Shown here piece after piece: positions 31,278-39,615 of a DNA stretch of 64,000 nucleotides. Source of the DNA: Nocardia sp. MH4 (GTDB lineage: Bacteria > Actinomycetota > Actinomycetes > Mycobacteriales > Mycobacteriaceae); the NCBI RefSeq assembly GCF_019266065.1, contig NZ_LPNR01000112.1, positions 434,001 to 498,000 on the forward strand. Reading direction: 5' to 3'. The stretch's first letter is position 1, and each line of letters starts with the position of its first letter. The position numbers were made by a program, and so were the translations under genes. The notes under the pieces are model-generated. The model was not told where the DNA came from, did not search any database, and saw only the letters and a list, made by a program, of their open reading frames with translations.

Positions 31278-31769
31278 TCAGCGGCCGGTGGTGCCGTCGA
31301 TCAGTTCGCGGAGGATATCGGCGTGGCCCGCGTGCCTGCCGGTCTCCTCGATCATGTGGGTCAGCGCCCAGCGGACGCTGGGAGCGGGTCGCCCGGCCCG
31401 CGGCACCGGCGCGCCGAGATCGGTACAGCCGTCGAGGATCTCGTTCGCGCGCTCGACCGCGGCGCGGTAGCGGGCGACGACGTCGTCCACCTTGTCCTCG
31501 GCAGCGACGTGGAAGGTCGCGGGCCAGTCGGTCACGGTGTCGCCGAGGAACATCGCGCGTTCGACGGAGGTCAGGTGCGCCAGCAGGCCGAGCAGATTCG
31601 TGCCCGACGGCACCGCGGGCGTGCGCGCCTGCGCGTCGGGGGCGCCGTCGACTTTCGCGGCGATCGAGGTCCGTAGATAGTCGAGGAATCCGCGCAGGAC
31701 CTGTTTCTCGTCGCCACCGGTTCGCGGCGGCGGGGTGTCCCTGCGGCGGGTGCGGCGCGGCGTGGGCAC
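31278..31769 (-). CDS. DinB-family (DUF664-like) thiol S-transferase fold protein
   Basis: A 163-residue four-helix DinB-fold protein: RGFLDYLRTSIAAKVDGAPDAQA, then SGTNLLGLLAHLTSVERAMFLGD with the first metal histidine, then RWALTHMIEETGRHAGHADILRELIDG with the other histidines. This is the three-histidine layout of the mycothiol-dependent DinB/YfiT superfamily. Such proteins in actinomycetes include mycothiol S-transferases and maleylpyruvate isomerase; this one's partner is unknown. GTG 31769 is selected because AGGAG lies about seven bases before it; the longer frame up to 31901 is arginine-rich and implausible. Confidence 0.83.
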   Translation of the reverse strand: MPTPRRTRRRDTPPPRTGGDEKQVLRGFLDYLRTSIAAKVDGAPDAQARTPAVPSGTNLLGLLAHLTSVERAMFLGDTVTDWPATFHVAAEDKVDDVVARYRAAVERANEILDGCTDLGAPVPRAGRPAPSVRWALTHMIEETGRHAGHADILRELIDGTTGR

Positions 31770-31889
31770 GAAGGTCTCCTTTCGTCGCGAGCATCGGCCC
31801 GCGCTCTCCCAGTTTCGCCACGCCCACCACGATCTGGCACGCGAAGTTGCGGTTTCGGCAAACCGGCGATCAGCGGCGCCCACCGCGCG

Positions 31890-31927
31890 CCGCGGGGGCA
31901 CCGGCAGTCGAGCCGGTGCCCCCGCGG
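31890..31927 (-). terminator. strong hairpin terminator downstream of csbD-like gene
   Basis: A perfect 16-base stem (arms 31890-31905 and 31912-31927, beginning CCGCGGGGGCACCGGC) with a six-base loop. It starts 16 bases past the CsbD-family stop on the minus strand. Confidence 0.8.
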
Positions 31928-31942
31928 GAGAGAGCAGGTGCG

Positions 31943-32116
31943 TCAGTTCCGGAAGGCGTCCTTCACCTTCTCGCCGGCGTCCTTCAGGTTGGACTTGGCC
32001 TGTTCCCCGCGACCTTCGTTCTCCAGGTCCCGGTCGTCGGTGGCCTTGCCGGCAGCCTCCTTGGCCTTACCCGCCAATTCCTCGGCCTTGTTCTTCGCCT
32101 TGTCCGCAAAGCTCAT
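31943..32116 (-). CDS. CsbD family general-stress protein
   Basis: A 57-residue, highly charged, lysine/alanine/glutamate-rich protein: SFADKAKNKAEELAGKAKEAAGKATDDRDLENEGRGEQAKSNLK. This is the CsbD pattern (KNKxxELxGKxKEAxGKxTxDxxLExEG). CsbD proteins are abundant, flexible stress-response proteins of unclear activity, often sigma-factor controlled. ATG 32116 has GAAAGGA at about eight bases; the open frame to 32215 is not CsbD-like. Monocistronic, ending in a 16-base hairpin. Confidence 0.9.
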   Translation of the reverse strand: MSFADKAKNKAEELAGKAKEAAGKATDDRDLENEGRGEQAKSNLKDAGEKVKDAFRN

Positions 32117-32233
32117 CGCGGCATTCCTTTCAGACGTTCGCTCGGCCACATCGTGACCGTGGGCCGTCTTGGGGACCCACTTGCCGCGATACCCGGGTCT
32201 CGTCGCGACAAACACCCGTGCGCCGGGACCTCG

Positions 32234-33340
32234 TCAGCATCCCTCCAGCGTCGCCCGCGCCGATGCGGCGACCACATCGGCGACGTCGCGCCGAGCGCGG
32301 AACGCCTCGAGCTGGCGCCGCGCGCCGTTGCCGCGGCCGGCCAGCGCGTCGATCGCCTCGACGACGAACTCGCGGTCCCCGCTGTCGTCCAGCGCGGTGG
32401 CGATGTGGTCGACGAGCCGATGCAGCAACTCCAGATGCGGGACCACCCGGCCCTTCGCCATATCGAGCCCGTTGCCGTCCAGGCCGGAATGCGCAGCGTT
32501 CCAGTACGCCGTCCGCAGCACCTCCCCCGACACCGCGAACGCGGGTTCATGGCGCGCGATCGACCGCAGTCCCGAGCTCACGATCCCCCGGATCAACGCC
32601 GCCAGCAGCGCGGACTCCGCCGCGGTGGCCGGGACATCGCTGACCCGGACTTCCACGGTCGGGAACGACTCCGAGGGGCGGATGTCCCAATAGACCATCT
32701 TGTTGTCCAGGATGCTGCCGCTGGCCCGCATCATCGCCACGATCGACTCGAAGTCTTCGAGCGAGGCGAAATAGGGCGGTGGGCCTGCGCTGGGCCAGCG
32801 TCGCCACAGGATGCTGCGCCAGCTCGCGTAGCCGGTCTCGGCGCCGCGATAGATCGCCGAGTTCGCGGTCGTGGCCAGCAGCACCGGCAGCCAGGGCCGC
32901 ACGTAGTTACCGACGAGCACCGCGGTCTCGCGGTCGGGCACACCGACATGGACATGGCAACCACACAGCCCCTGCTCGTGGGCGATCATCCCGAACGCGT
33001 GCGCGATCCGCTGATAGCGCGGGGTGTCGGTCACCGGGAACCGGTCGGGGACGGTCGGCGGGATCGCCACCGCCAGCAGCCGCGCATCGTGCTCCGCCGC
33101 GCACTCGGCGACCCGGCGCCGGGATGTGCGCAACTCCCCCAGCAATTCCCCGATGTCGGAGTGCACCCGGCTGCTGGTTTCGACCTGGCAGCGCGTCAGC
33201 TCCAGTTGCAGGTCGATCCCGGCCCGCCGCGCGGTCTCGGCGACCTGGCTGTTCTTCGCGGCCGGGGCGCCGGTGCCGGGGTCGGTCAACAGGAATTCCT
33301 CTTCGACGCCGACCGTGAGTACGTCCGCGTGCCTGCCCAC
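32234..33340 (-). CDS. YbdK-type carboxylate-amine ligase (glutamate-cysteine ligase 2 family)
   Basis: A 368-residue GCS2-fold ligase. It starts LTVGVEEEFLLTDPGTG (VEEEF is the metal/ATP-binding signature), continues TRCQVETSSRVHSDIGELLGEL, then CGCHVHVGVPDRETAVLVGNYVRPWLPVLLA and WDIRPSESFPTVEVRVSDVPAT. It would join a carboxylate to an amine using ATP. YbdK has weak glutamate-cysteine ligase activity in vitro. Since actinomycetes lack glutathione, the product here is unknown; EgtA of ergothioneine synthesis is a related but distinct family. GTG start at 33340 with AGGAGG six bases upstream. Confidence 0.87.
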   Translation of the reverse strand: MGRHADVLTVGVEEEFLLTDPGTGAPAAKNSQVAETARRAGIDLQLELTRCQVETSSRVHSDIGELLGELRTSRRRVAECAAEHDARLLAVAIPPTVPDRFPVTDTPRYQRIAHAFGMIAHEQGLCGCHVHVGVPDRETAVLVGNYVRPWLPVLLATTANSAIYRGAETGYASWRSILWRRWPSAGPPPYFASLEDFESIVAMMRASGSILDNKMVYWDIRPSESFPTVEVRVSDVPATAAESALLAALIRGIVSSGLRSIARHEPAFAVSGEVLRTAYWNAAHSGLDGNGLDMAKGRVVPHLELLHRLVDHIATALDDSGDREFVVEAIDALAGRGNGARRQLEAFRARRDVADVVAASARATLEGC

Positions 33341-33536
33341 CGCCCGCCTCCTTTGCAGGGATTCGACGAGGTACTTCCCACCGCGACCGCGGCACAGTCA
33401 TCCGTGACGACGTCTCCACAGGCGACACCTTCACCGTAGACCAGGTGGTCGCTGTCGTGAACCCCGGCGAGCCGGTGTCGAGTCACGAACCCGGCGATCC
33501 GGCGCAGGTCCGCGCGCTGATCGCCCAGGAATCCGC

Positions 33537-34712
33537 TCAGGTACCCGGTTCGGGCACGGGCGCGTCGCTGTCCGTTTCGGCGGCCGCCGCCCGCGCTGAT
33601 CCGGTGGCGGCGTCGATCTGCTCGCCGATGTAGCGAATGACCACGGCGACCATCGCGACGACCGGCACCGCGAGGAACGCGCCGGTGATGCCGTAGAGCG
33701 AGCCGCCCGCGGTGACCGCCAGCAGCACGATCACCGCGTGCAGCTCCATGCTGCGGCTCTGCAGGACCGGTTGCAGCACATTGCCTTCCAGCTGCTGCAC
33801 CGCGATGACGATGCCGAGCACGATCACGGCGGTGGTGAACCCGTTGCCGACCAGCGCGACCAGCACCGCGAGCGCACCGGCGACGAAGGCGCCGACCATC
33901 GGTACGAAGCCACCGATGAAGGTGATCACCGACAGCACCAGCGCCAGGGGGACGTCGAGGATGAACAGCGCCGTGCCGATGCAGAGGGCGTCGACCATGC
34001 TGACGACCGCCTGGGTCCGGATGAATCCGCCCAGCGTCGCCCAGACCCGCTCGAGCACAGCCTCGACATGGCGGCCGCTGCGCTGTCCGAACACCCCGTG
34101 CATCCACGGCAGCAGCCGAGGACCGTCCTTGAGGAAGAAGAACACCAGCACCAGCACCAAGAACACGGTGATCAGGAACGATGTCGCGGTGGAGACGCCG
34201 GTGAACACGCCGTTGGCGATCTGCGAGCCACTGGACTGCAGGCGCGCCACGATCGCGTCGACCGCGGAATCGAGTTGCTCGTCGCGCAGCCGCAACGGCG
34301 GTCCCTGAATCCAGTCACGGACCTGATTGACACCGGCGGTGGACTTGTCGACGAGTTCGGGCGCCTGCTCGGCCACCGACGGCACGATCAGCGCGACGAC
34401 CCCGGCCACCAACCCGAGGAATCCCAGCAGGGTCGCCGTCGCGGCCAGCGCGGGCGGCCACCGGTGCCTGGTGAGCCAGCGGGTCGGCGGCCACAGGATC
34501 GTGGCCACCACGGTCGCCAGCGCGACGGGCAGGATCACCACCCACAGGCGGGCGGCGATCGAACCCAGCACCCACGCGCCCGCCGCGATCGCCACGATGC
34601 ACAGCGACCACTTCGCCAGCCACAGCAGCCCGCCCCCGATCACGTCCCCGCGATCACGCGGCGACTTTCCGCTCGGTTGCGCCACACTGGGTTCTTTCAC
34701 CGGCCCGCTCAC
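33537..34712 (-). CDS. AI-2E family transporter (YdiK/PerM-type membrane protein)
   Basis: A 391-residue membrane protein with about eight hydrophobic segments: WLAKWSLCIVAIAAGAWVLGSIAA near the start, PALAATATLLGFLGLVAGVVALIVP, ATSFLITVFLVLVLVFFFLKDGPRLLPW in the middle, and FIGGFVPMVGAFVAGALAVLVALVGNGFTTAVIVLGIVIAVQQLEGNVLQP (the family's PLIG-type block). The N-terminal loop KEPSVAQPSGKSPRDRGDVI is cytoplasmic. The family was named for autoinducer-2 export, but other members are Na+/H+ antiporters, so function is uncertain. GTG start at 34712. Confidence 0.87.
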   Translation of the reverse strand: MSGPVKEPSVAQPSGKSPRDRGDVIGGGLLWLAKWSLCIVAIAAGAWVLGSIAARLWVVILPVALATVVATILWPPTRWLTRHRWPPALAATATLLGFLGLVAGVVALIVPSVAEQAPELVDKSTAGVNQVRDWIQGPPLRLRDEQLDSAVDAIVARLQSSGSQIANGVFTGVSTATSFLITVFLVLVLVFFFLKDGPRLLPWMHGVFGQRSGRHVEAVLERVWATLGGFIRTQAVVSMVDALCIGTALFILDVPLALVLSVITFIGGFVPMVGAFVAGALAVLVALVGNGFTTAVIVLGIVIAVQQLEGNVLQPVLQSRSMELHAVIVLLAVTAGGSLYGITGAFLAVPVVAMVAVVIRYIGEQIDAATGSARAAAAETDSDAPVPEPGT

Positions 34713-34793
34713 GCCGTCAGTCTGACACGCGCGCTGTCCTCAGCGCTCCCGCCCGTGCAGGAACCCGACCCGACGCCGGACGACGCTACGGTT

Positions 34794-34822
34794 CGCCGCC
34801 GTCCACTCGACGGTCGGCGGCG
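34794..34822. terminator. possible hairpin in the gap between monooxygenase and AI-2E-type gene
   Basis: CGCCGCCG (34794-34801) pairs with CGGCGGCG (34815-34822), with a short loop and one bulged T. It lies downstream of the Baeyer-Villiger-type gene on its strand. I see nothing else supportable in the 229-base gap 34713-34941. Confidence 0.4.
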
Positions 34823-34941
34823 CCGTGCCCGGGACCACGCCGGTGCTGCTGGAGAAACCTTCGGTCCCACGCGCGCCTCACCGAGGCGTTCCCCGCACCT
34901 GCTCCGGGGTGTCGATCGGGTACTCGCCGATCGGCTGTTCG

Positions 34942-36426
34942 TCACTGCCTGGGGCGCTCACCCGCAGTGGGGACCACCCGGTAGTCCGACAGCGCGAAGG
35001 TGCGGGTGCGGCGGCGGTAGCTGGTCACGGTGCCCGGCCAGTTGTTGGTGACGCGCCCGGCCGCGGTGCGGTACCAGCTCGAACAGCGGGTCCACGGTGT
35101 CCGTTCCAGCCGTCGCTGCACCCGGACGTCGTATTCCTCGGCCACGTCGGGCCGCACGTCGAGCACCCGCCCGGGATGGCGGGCGATCTGCTGGACGGCC
35201 TGCCGAATGTAGCGGGCCTGGGATTCGATCATGTACACGATCGACCCCACGCCGAGATTGGTGTTCGGGCCGTAGACGAGGAACATGTTCGGGAACCCGG
35301 GCACGGACATGCCCTGGTAGGCGCGCGCGCCACCGTCCCACGCGTCCTCGAGCTCGCGGCCACCCCGGCCGACGATCCGCATCGGCCACAGGAATTCGGT
35401 GCCCTTGAACCCGGTGCCGTAGATGATCACGTCCGCGCCGTGGACGACGCCGTCGGCCGTGCGGATGCCCTCGGGCACGATCTCACTGATGGCGCTCGTC
35501 TCGACATGCGCGTTCGGCTGGGTGAGCGCCGGAAAGTAGTTGTTGGAGAACAGCCCCCGCTTGCATCCGGCCGGATAGTCGGGCAGCAGCGCGGCCCGCA
35601 ACGTCGGGTCCGGCACCTGCTTCTCCAGGTGCCGGGTGGCGATACCGGTCACCAGCGGCCGGATCGCGGGGACATCGACGATGCCCAGCGACAGGAACTC
35701 GCACAGTGCCCAGAACGCGAATCGCTCCGCCAGCCGGACCGGGGGCACGCGCGCGAACACAGTGTGATGCCAGGGCCGGTACTCGACATCGGGCTTGGGC
35801 AGCACCCACGCGGCCGACCGCTGGAACAGCGTCAGCTGCCGCACCCTCGGCTGGATGGCGGGCACGAATTGGATGGCGCTGGCACCGGTCCCGATCACCG
35901 CGACCCGCTTGCCGGTCAGCTCGACGTCGTGATTCCACTCGGCCGAGTGGAACGACTCGCCTTGGAAGTCGTCGATCCCCGGGATCGTCGGCCAGGCCGG
36001 GCGGGACAGCTGACCCACCGCGGGAACGAGCACATCGGCGCTGATCGTCGCGCCGTCGGCGGTGCTGACCGTCCAGGTGCCCCTGACATCGTCGAACTCC
36101 GCGGCGGTGACCTCGGCGCCGAACCGGATCTTCGACATCAGCCCCCGCTTCTCGGCCACCCCGCGCAGATACGCCTGGATGTCGGGCTGCTCGGAGAACC
36201 GCTTGGGCCAGTCGGTCCTGGGTTCGTAGGAGTAGGAGTACAGCGGCGACGGGATGTCGCACCCGGCGCCCGGGTAGGTGTTCTCCCGCCACACCCCACC
36301 GACGTCGGCCGCCCGTTCCAGCAGGGTCACGTCGTCGAACCCGGCCTTCTGCAGTTCCATGGCCATGCCGAGGCCGCCGAAGCCGGTCCCGATGATGACG
36401 ATCGAGGGGGTGGTGCGCGCGCTCAT
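34942..36426 (-). CDS. FAD/NADPH-dependent Baeyer-Villiger-type flavin monooxygenase
   Basis: A 494-residue class B flavoprotein monooxygenase. The first Rossmann motif is VIIGTGFGGLGMAMEL (residues 9-24). The TYPGAGCDIPSPLYSYSYEP block is typical of Baeyer-Villiger enzymes. The fingerprint FxGxxxHxxxW appears as FQGESFHSAEWNH. The NADPH-binding motif is VAVIGTGASAIQF, and YGTGFKGTEFLWPM follows. These enzymes insert oxygen next to a ketone. ATG 36426 has GAGGAG eight bases upstream. It is divergent from an AraC-type regulator with a palindrome in between, which suggests substrate-induced expression. Confidence 0.88.
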   Translation of the reverse strand: MSARTTPSIVIIGTGFGGLGMAMELQKAGFDDVTLLERAADVGGVWRENTYPGAGCDIPSPLYSYSYEPRTDWPKRFSEQPDIQAYLRGVAEKRGLMSKIRFGAEVTAAEFDDVRGTWTVSTADGATISADVLVPAVGQLSRPAWPTIPGIDDFQGESFHSAEWNHDVELTGKRVAVIGTGASAIQFVPAIQPRVRQLTLFQRSAAWVLPKPDVEYRPWHHTVFARVPPVRLAERFAFWALCEFLSLGIVDVPAIRPLVTGIATRHLEKQVPDPTLRAALLPDYPAGCKRGLFSNNYFPALTQPNAHVETSAISEIVPEGIRTADGVVHGADVIIYGTGFKGTEFLWPMRIVGRGGRELEDAWDGGARAYQGMSVPGFPNMFLVYGPNTNLGVGSIVYMIESQARYIRQAVQQIARHPGRVLDVRPDVAEEYDVRVQRRLERTPWTRCSSWYRTAAGRVTNNWPGTVTSYRRRTRTFALSDYRVVPTAGERPRQ

Positions 36427-36518
36427 GCCAGGACTCCTCTGTCGCTGATGCCACCGTCAACGCTACGACCCGCGTGAACACCGAGCACAAACAACGACGG
36501 CCAGAGAATCAATACTTT

Positions 36519-36533
36519 CGGCCATAATGGCCG
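36519..36533. promoter_or_regulatory. palindrome adjacent to the AraC start codon
   Basis: CGGCCAT-A-ATGGCCG is a perfect 15-base palindrome ending two bases before the AraC ATG, in the 108-base gap shared with the divergent monooxygenase. It may be an autoregulatory operator that also blocks a leaderless transcript. AraC proteins more often use direct repeats, so this is tentative. Confidence 0.4.
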
Positions 36534-36534
36534 G

Positions 36535-37590
36535 ATGCGCACCGTCGAAGAGCCGGACATCCGGACCTGGGACTTTCCGCGCGGCATCGCCAGCATCGCG
36601 GTGATGGCGGACTTCGCCGCCGAGCACGGTGTCGACGCCGATCGTGTCCTGGCGGGCACCGGCCTCGCCCCGGCGGCCCTGACCTCTCCCGAGCTGCAGG
36701 TGCCGGCCGTGACCGAACTCGTCGTCGTGCGCAATCTCGTGCGCGAACTCGCCGACGTGCCCGCGCTGGGCGCGCAGGTCGGCCGCCGCTACCGGCTCTC
36801 CACCTTCGGCATCTTCGGCTTCGCCTGCGTCACCAGTCCGACACTGCGCGAAGCGATCTCGCTGGCCCTCCGCTACTATCAGCTGGGCTACGGATTCTGT
36901 ACCCCCGTCGTCGAATCCGGCGACGACGGCGTGCTGGCCTGGATCCACCACGACCTCGTTCCCGCCGACGTGGCGCGGTTCCTCGTCGAACGCGACGTGG
37001 TCGCGATGCATCGGGTGCTGGGCGATCTGCTCGGCCACGAACTCACCGTCGCGCGGATCGAGTTCGACTTCGAGACGGGCGACAGCGCCGACCGCCTGCA
37101 CGAGATCCTGGGCGTCGCACCGGAATTCGGCCGCGCGCACACGGTCTTCACCCTCGACCCCACGATCCTGGCCCAGGCACTCCCCCAGGCGAATGCCCAG
37201 ACCTGGAGCCTGTGCGTGGCGCAGTGCGCCGAGCTCCTGCAACAACGCACCGCGCGCACCGGCATCACCGCAGAGGTGCGCGCACTGATTCTGCCCGGCG
37301 GGGATACCGCGCTCATCCCGTCCCCGCCGACCATCGAGGTCGTCGCGCGCGAGTTGGGCACGAGCCCCCGCACGCTCCGACGGCGCCTCACCGCAGCGGG
37401 CACCGGCTATCGAGCGCTGGTCGACGAGGTCCGCTGCGCGCTGGCCGAGGAGATGCTCACCGGCACCCCGCTGTCGATCGACGACATCGCCGTGCGCTTG
37501 GGCTACGCCGAGGCGACACCGTTCATCCACGCGTTCAAGCGCTGGACCGGCACCACACCCTCGGCCTACCGGCGCCAGCGCGTCCGCTGA
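36535..37590 (+). CDS. AraC family transcriptional regulator
   Basis: A 351-residue regulator with the Arabinose_bd-like N-terminal domain of the OruR/ArgR-type group (GIASIAVMADFAAEHGVDADRVLAGTGLAP, then LRYYQLGYGF). The C-terminal double helix-turn-helix spans about 265-345: VVARELGTSPRTLRRRLTAAGTGYRALVDEVRCALAEEML and IDDIAVRLGYAEATPFIHAFKRWTGTTPSAYR. This layout is common next to actinobacterial steroid and alkane monooxygenase genes. It is divergent from the Baeyer-Villiger-type gene and is its likely activator. No ribosome site precedes the ATG, so translation may be leaderless. Confidence 0.88.
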   Translation: MRTVEEPDIRTWDFPRGIASIAVMADFAAEHGVDADRVLAGTGLAPAALTSPELQVPAVTELVVVRNLVRELADVPALGAQVGRRYRLSTFGIFGFACVTSPTLREAISLALRYYQLGYGFCTPVVESGDDGVLAWIHHDLVPADVARFLVERDVVAMHRVLGDLLGHELTVARIEFDFETGDSADRLHEILGVAPEFGRAHTVFTLDPTILAQALPQANAQTWSLCVAQCAELLQQRTARTGITAEVRALILPGGDTALIPSPPTIEVVARELGTSPRTLRRRLTAAGTGYRALVDEVRCALAEEMLTGTPLSIDDIAVRLGYAEATPFIHAFKRWTGTTPSAYRRQRVR

Positions 37591-37634
37591 GCGCGAGGCT
37601 GTTCACCACACGGCCCTGCGTGCCGCAACCCACG

Positions 37635-37652
37635 GACCGGCGAACGCCGGTC
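37635..37652. terminator. short hairpin between convergent AraC and TetR genes
   Basis: GACCGGC (37635-37641), loop GAAC, then GCCGGTC (37646-37652) form a perfect seven-pair stem. It overlaps the first base or two of the TetR stop region, so it could terminate both transcripts. Confidence 0.55.
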
Positions 37653-38274
37653 AGCCCGCTCGCGTCGCCACGGCGAGGGCGAGTTCGGTACAGAGCGAGG
37701 CCAATTCGGCACTCGACTGACGCGGGTCGCGCAGCCAGGCATCGATGAGCTGATTGATCCCGCCGACGACGAACAGCGCTTCCCGGCGCCGGCTCTCCGG
37801 CGTGGCGGGGGTGTCGAGGAACTCCGCGCTGTACTGCACGACGAGATCGGTGACGATGCCGACCGAGCGCGCACGCAGTTCCTCGAGGCCGGCGGTGCCG
37901 TGGGTGTCACTGGTGAGGATGCGGTGCAGGTGCGGGTCGGCGGCGATGGCGTCGAGATAGGCCGTCAACGCGCGCGCCAGCTTGCGTTTCAGGCCACCCG
38001 GCTCGGCCTGACTGGCCTCGACCAGCGTGGTGGCCAGCTCCTCGTGCACCTGCTCGGCGACCGCGAGTACCAGCGCGTCCCTGGTGGCGAACTGCTCGTA
38101 GAAGTAGCGCGGCGTCAACCCCGACGCGGCACACACGCGGCGCACGGTGACCTCGGTCAGGCCGACTTCGCCCCACACCTGCCGACCCGCGGCCAGCAGC
38201 TTGTCGCGGCGTTCGTCTCGTCGGTTCGCCGCGCTCATCCCCCGATAGGGCCGGACCACCTCCGCACGCGCCAT
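37651..38274 (-). CDS. TetR family transcriptional regulator
   Basis: A 207-residue regulator. The helix-turn-helix spans about residues 13-62: MSAANRRDERRDKLLAAGRQVWGEVGLTEVTVRRVCAASGLTPRYFYEQFATRDALV, with the usual GLTPRYFYEQF recognition helix. It is divergent from an MpaB-family oxygenase gene, with an inverted-repeat operator between them. ATG 38274 is preferred; an internal ATG (MSAANRR) 13 codons later is the alternative, and the upstream frame crosses the operator. Convergent with the AraC gene. Confidence 0.87.
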   Translation of the reverse strand: MARAEVVRPYRGMSAANRRDERRDKLLAAGRQVWGEVGLTEVTVRRVCAASGLTPRYFYEQFATRDALVLAVAEQVHEELATTLVEASQAEPGGLKRKLARALTAYLDAIAADPHLHRILTSDTHGTAGLEELRARSVGIVTDLVVQYSAEFLDTPATPESRRREALFVVGGINQLIDAWLRDPRQSSAELASLCTELALAVATRAG

Positions 38275-38302
38275 TGACAGCACTTTAGCAGGCGACCTAC
38301 TT

Positions 38303-38322
38303 TGGATATCAGTTGTTATCCA
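38303..38322. promoter_or_regulatory. TetR operator candidate TGGATA-N8-TATCCA
   Basis: TGGATA (38303-38308) and TATCCA (38317-38322) are exact complements around eight bases. The site is 28 bases from both the TetR ATG (38274) and the oxygenase ATG (38350), ideally placed to repress both promoters. Confidence 0.6.
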
Positions 38323-38349
38323 GTTTCCGACGCTCAACGAGGAGTGCCG

Positions 38350-39561
38350 ATGCGTACCGTTCCCACCCGACACCCGGACCGACCCCACCGCACCCCGGCG
38401 ATCGTCGGCGGTTTCGCGGCGTCACTGGGTGTCCGGAGTCCCGACGCGGACCAGTGGCGGCGCCTCGGCGAGGGACTGCTCGTCGGGGACGAACCGATGG
38501 ATCGGCTGGTCGAGTGGATGGTCACCGCGGGCAGCAAACAGTTGCGCCCGCTGTTCGACCGGGCGCTCACCCACGGCATCGCCGCGGTGCCGGATGCCCC
38601 GGAACCCTTGCGCGAGTTCTTCGCCCGGGTCGAGACGGTGCCCACGTGGGTCGATCACGACAAGCTGGTACGCGGGGCCAAGGTGCTGCTCAGCAGCGGC
38701 GCCGACGGCATGTACATCGCACGCGATGTCGCCATGCTTGGCGGCTACCAGTTCTCCGGTTTCAACAAGACCCTCCTGCGTACGGGCGCCCTGGAGAAGG
38801 GGTCCAATCAGCGCTGGGCCGAGACGATGCAGTGGGCCATGGACGTGCTGTCCGAGGACGGGTTGTCCCCGCTCGGGCTCGGCTATCGGTCCACGATCCG
38901 GGTGCGGCTCATCCACGCGTTCGTGCGTCGCCACGTCACCGCGATGCCGGACTGGCAAACCGAGGATTGGGGCCTGCCGATCAACCAGACCGACATGGCC
39001 GCCACGCTGGTCGGCGCCTTCATCGCGCCGGCGATCGGGGCGATGGGGATGGGCGTGCTGCTCACCCCGTCCGAAGCCGACGCCGTCGCACATCTCGTGC
39101 GCTACGTCGGCAGCCTGCTCGGCGTCGAGGAGCAGTGGCTGCCGCATTCGTTCCGCGACGGCGTGCGCGTGCTGGTGCACACCCTGTCGGCCTTGGCCGA
39201 CCCGGACGAGTCGACCCGCCGGCTCGCGATCCCGATGTCCCGAGATCCGCTGTCGTGGAACTACGACCGGCTCCCCACCGTCCGCCGACGCCTGGCCTAC
39301 GCCCAGCACCTGTCGGTCACCGGCACCTTCCTCGGTCGCCACACGATGCGCGCGCTCGGTCTCCCGACAGTGATCATCCCCTGGTACCCGGCGATCCGGA
39401 TCCCCCCGAACCTCGTCCGCTCGGCCGCCCGCGTACTCCCCGGCGGCCTCGACCGTGCGGCCACTCGCGGCGCCCGAGAACAGGACCGATTCATGCGCAC
39501 CCTGGTCGGGGACCGCCCGGCCATCGGGGCCTCCGCCAGCCGACTCACCCACGCCGCGTAG
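38350..39561 (+). CDS. MpaB/latex-clearing-protein family oxygenase (DUF2236)
   Basis: A 403-residue haem-type DUF2236 protein. The N-terminal half has LRPLFDRALTHGIAAVPDAPEPLREFFARVETVPTWVDHDKLVRGAKVLL. The domain continues with GGYQFSGFNKTLLRTGAL, RLIHAFVRRHVTAMPDWQTEDWGLPINQTDMAATLVGAFIAP and VGSLLGVEEQWLPHSFRD. The arginine/histidine-rich RLIHAFVRRH segment is where the family's haem ligand lies. Relatives cleave isoprenoid double bonds (rubber oxygenase Lcp) or act in mycophenolate synthesis (MpaB'). The substrate here is unknown. ATG 38350 has GAGGAG upstream. Probably controlled by the divergent TetR. Confidence 0.83.
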   Translation: MRTVPTRHPDRPHRTPAIVGGFAASLGVRSPDADQWRRLGEGLLVGDEPMDRLVEWMVTAGSKQLRPLFDRALTHGIAAVPDAPEPLREFFARVETVPTWVDHDKLVRGAKVLLSSGADGMYIARDVAMLGGYQFSGFNKTLLRTGALEKGSNQRWAETMQWAMDVLSEDGLSPLGLGYRSTIRVRLIHAFVRRHVTAMPDWQTEDWGLPINQTDMAATLVGAFIAPAIGAMGMGVLLTPSEADAVAHLVRYVGSLLGVEEQWLPHSFRDGVRVLVHTLSALADPDESTRRLAIPMSRDPLSWNYDRLPTVRRRLAYAQHLSVTGTFLGRHTMRALGLPTVIIPWYPAIRIPPNLVRSAARVLPGGLDRAATRGAREQDRFMRTLVGDRPAIGASASRLTHAA

Positions 39562-39572
39562 GAGCGAGCCCG

Positions 39573-39615
39573 CCCCGACGAATCAGCCCGCGCGGGAGCG
39601 GGTTTCGTCGTCGGG
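39573..39615. terminator. imperfect hairpin between convergent oxygenase and PucR genes
   Basis: CCCCGACGAA (39573-39582) can pair with TTCG and TCGGGG (39604-39615, three extra bases), enclosing an inner CCCGCGCGGG palindrome. It spans the intergenic gap and the end of the PucR coding region, so it may be coincidental. Confidence 0.35.

Noticed and set aside
33341..33536. A short frame in the gap between the YbdK-type and AI-2E-type genes
   Set aside because: No start with a ribosome site and no recognisable domain; composition looks like ordinary intergenic sequence.
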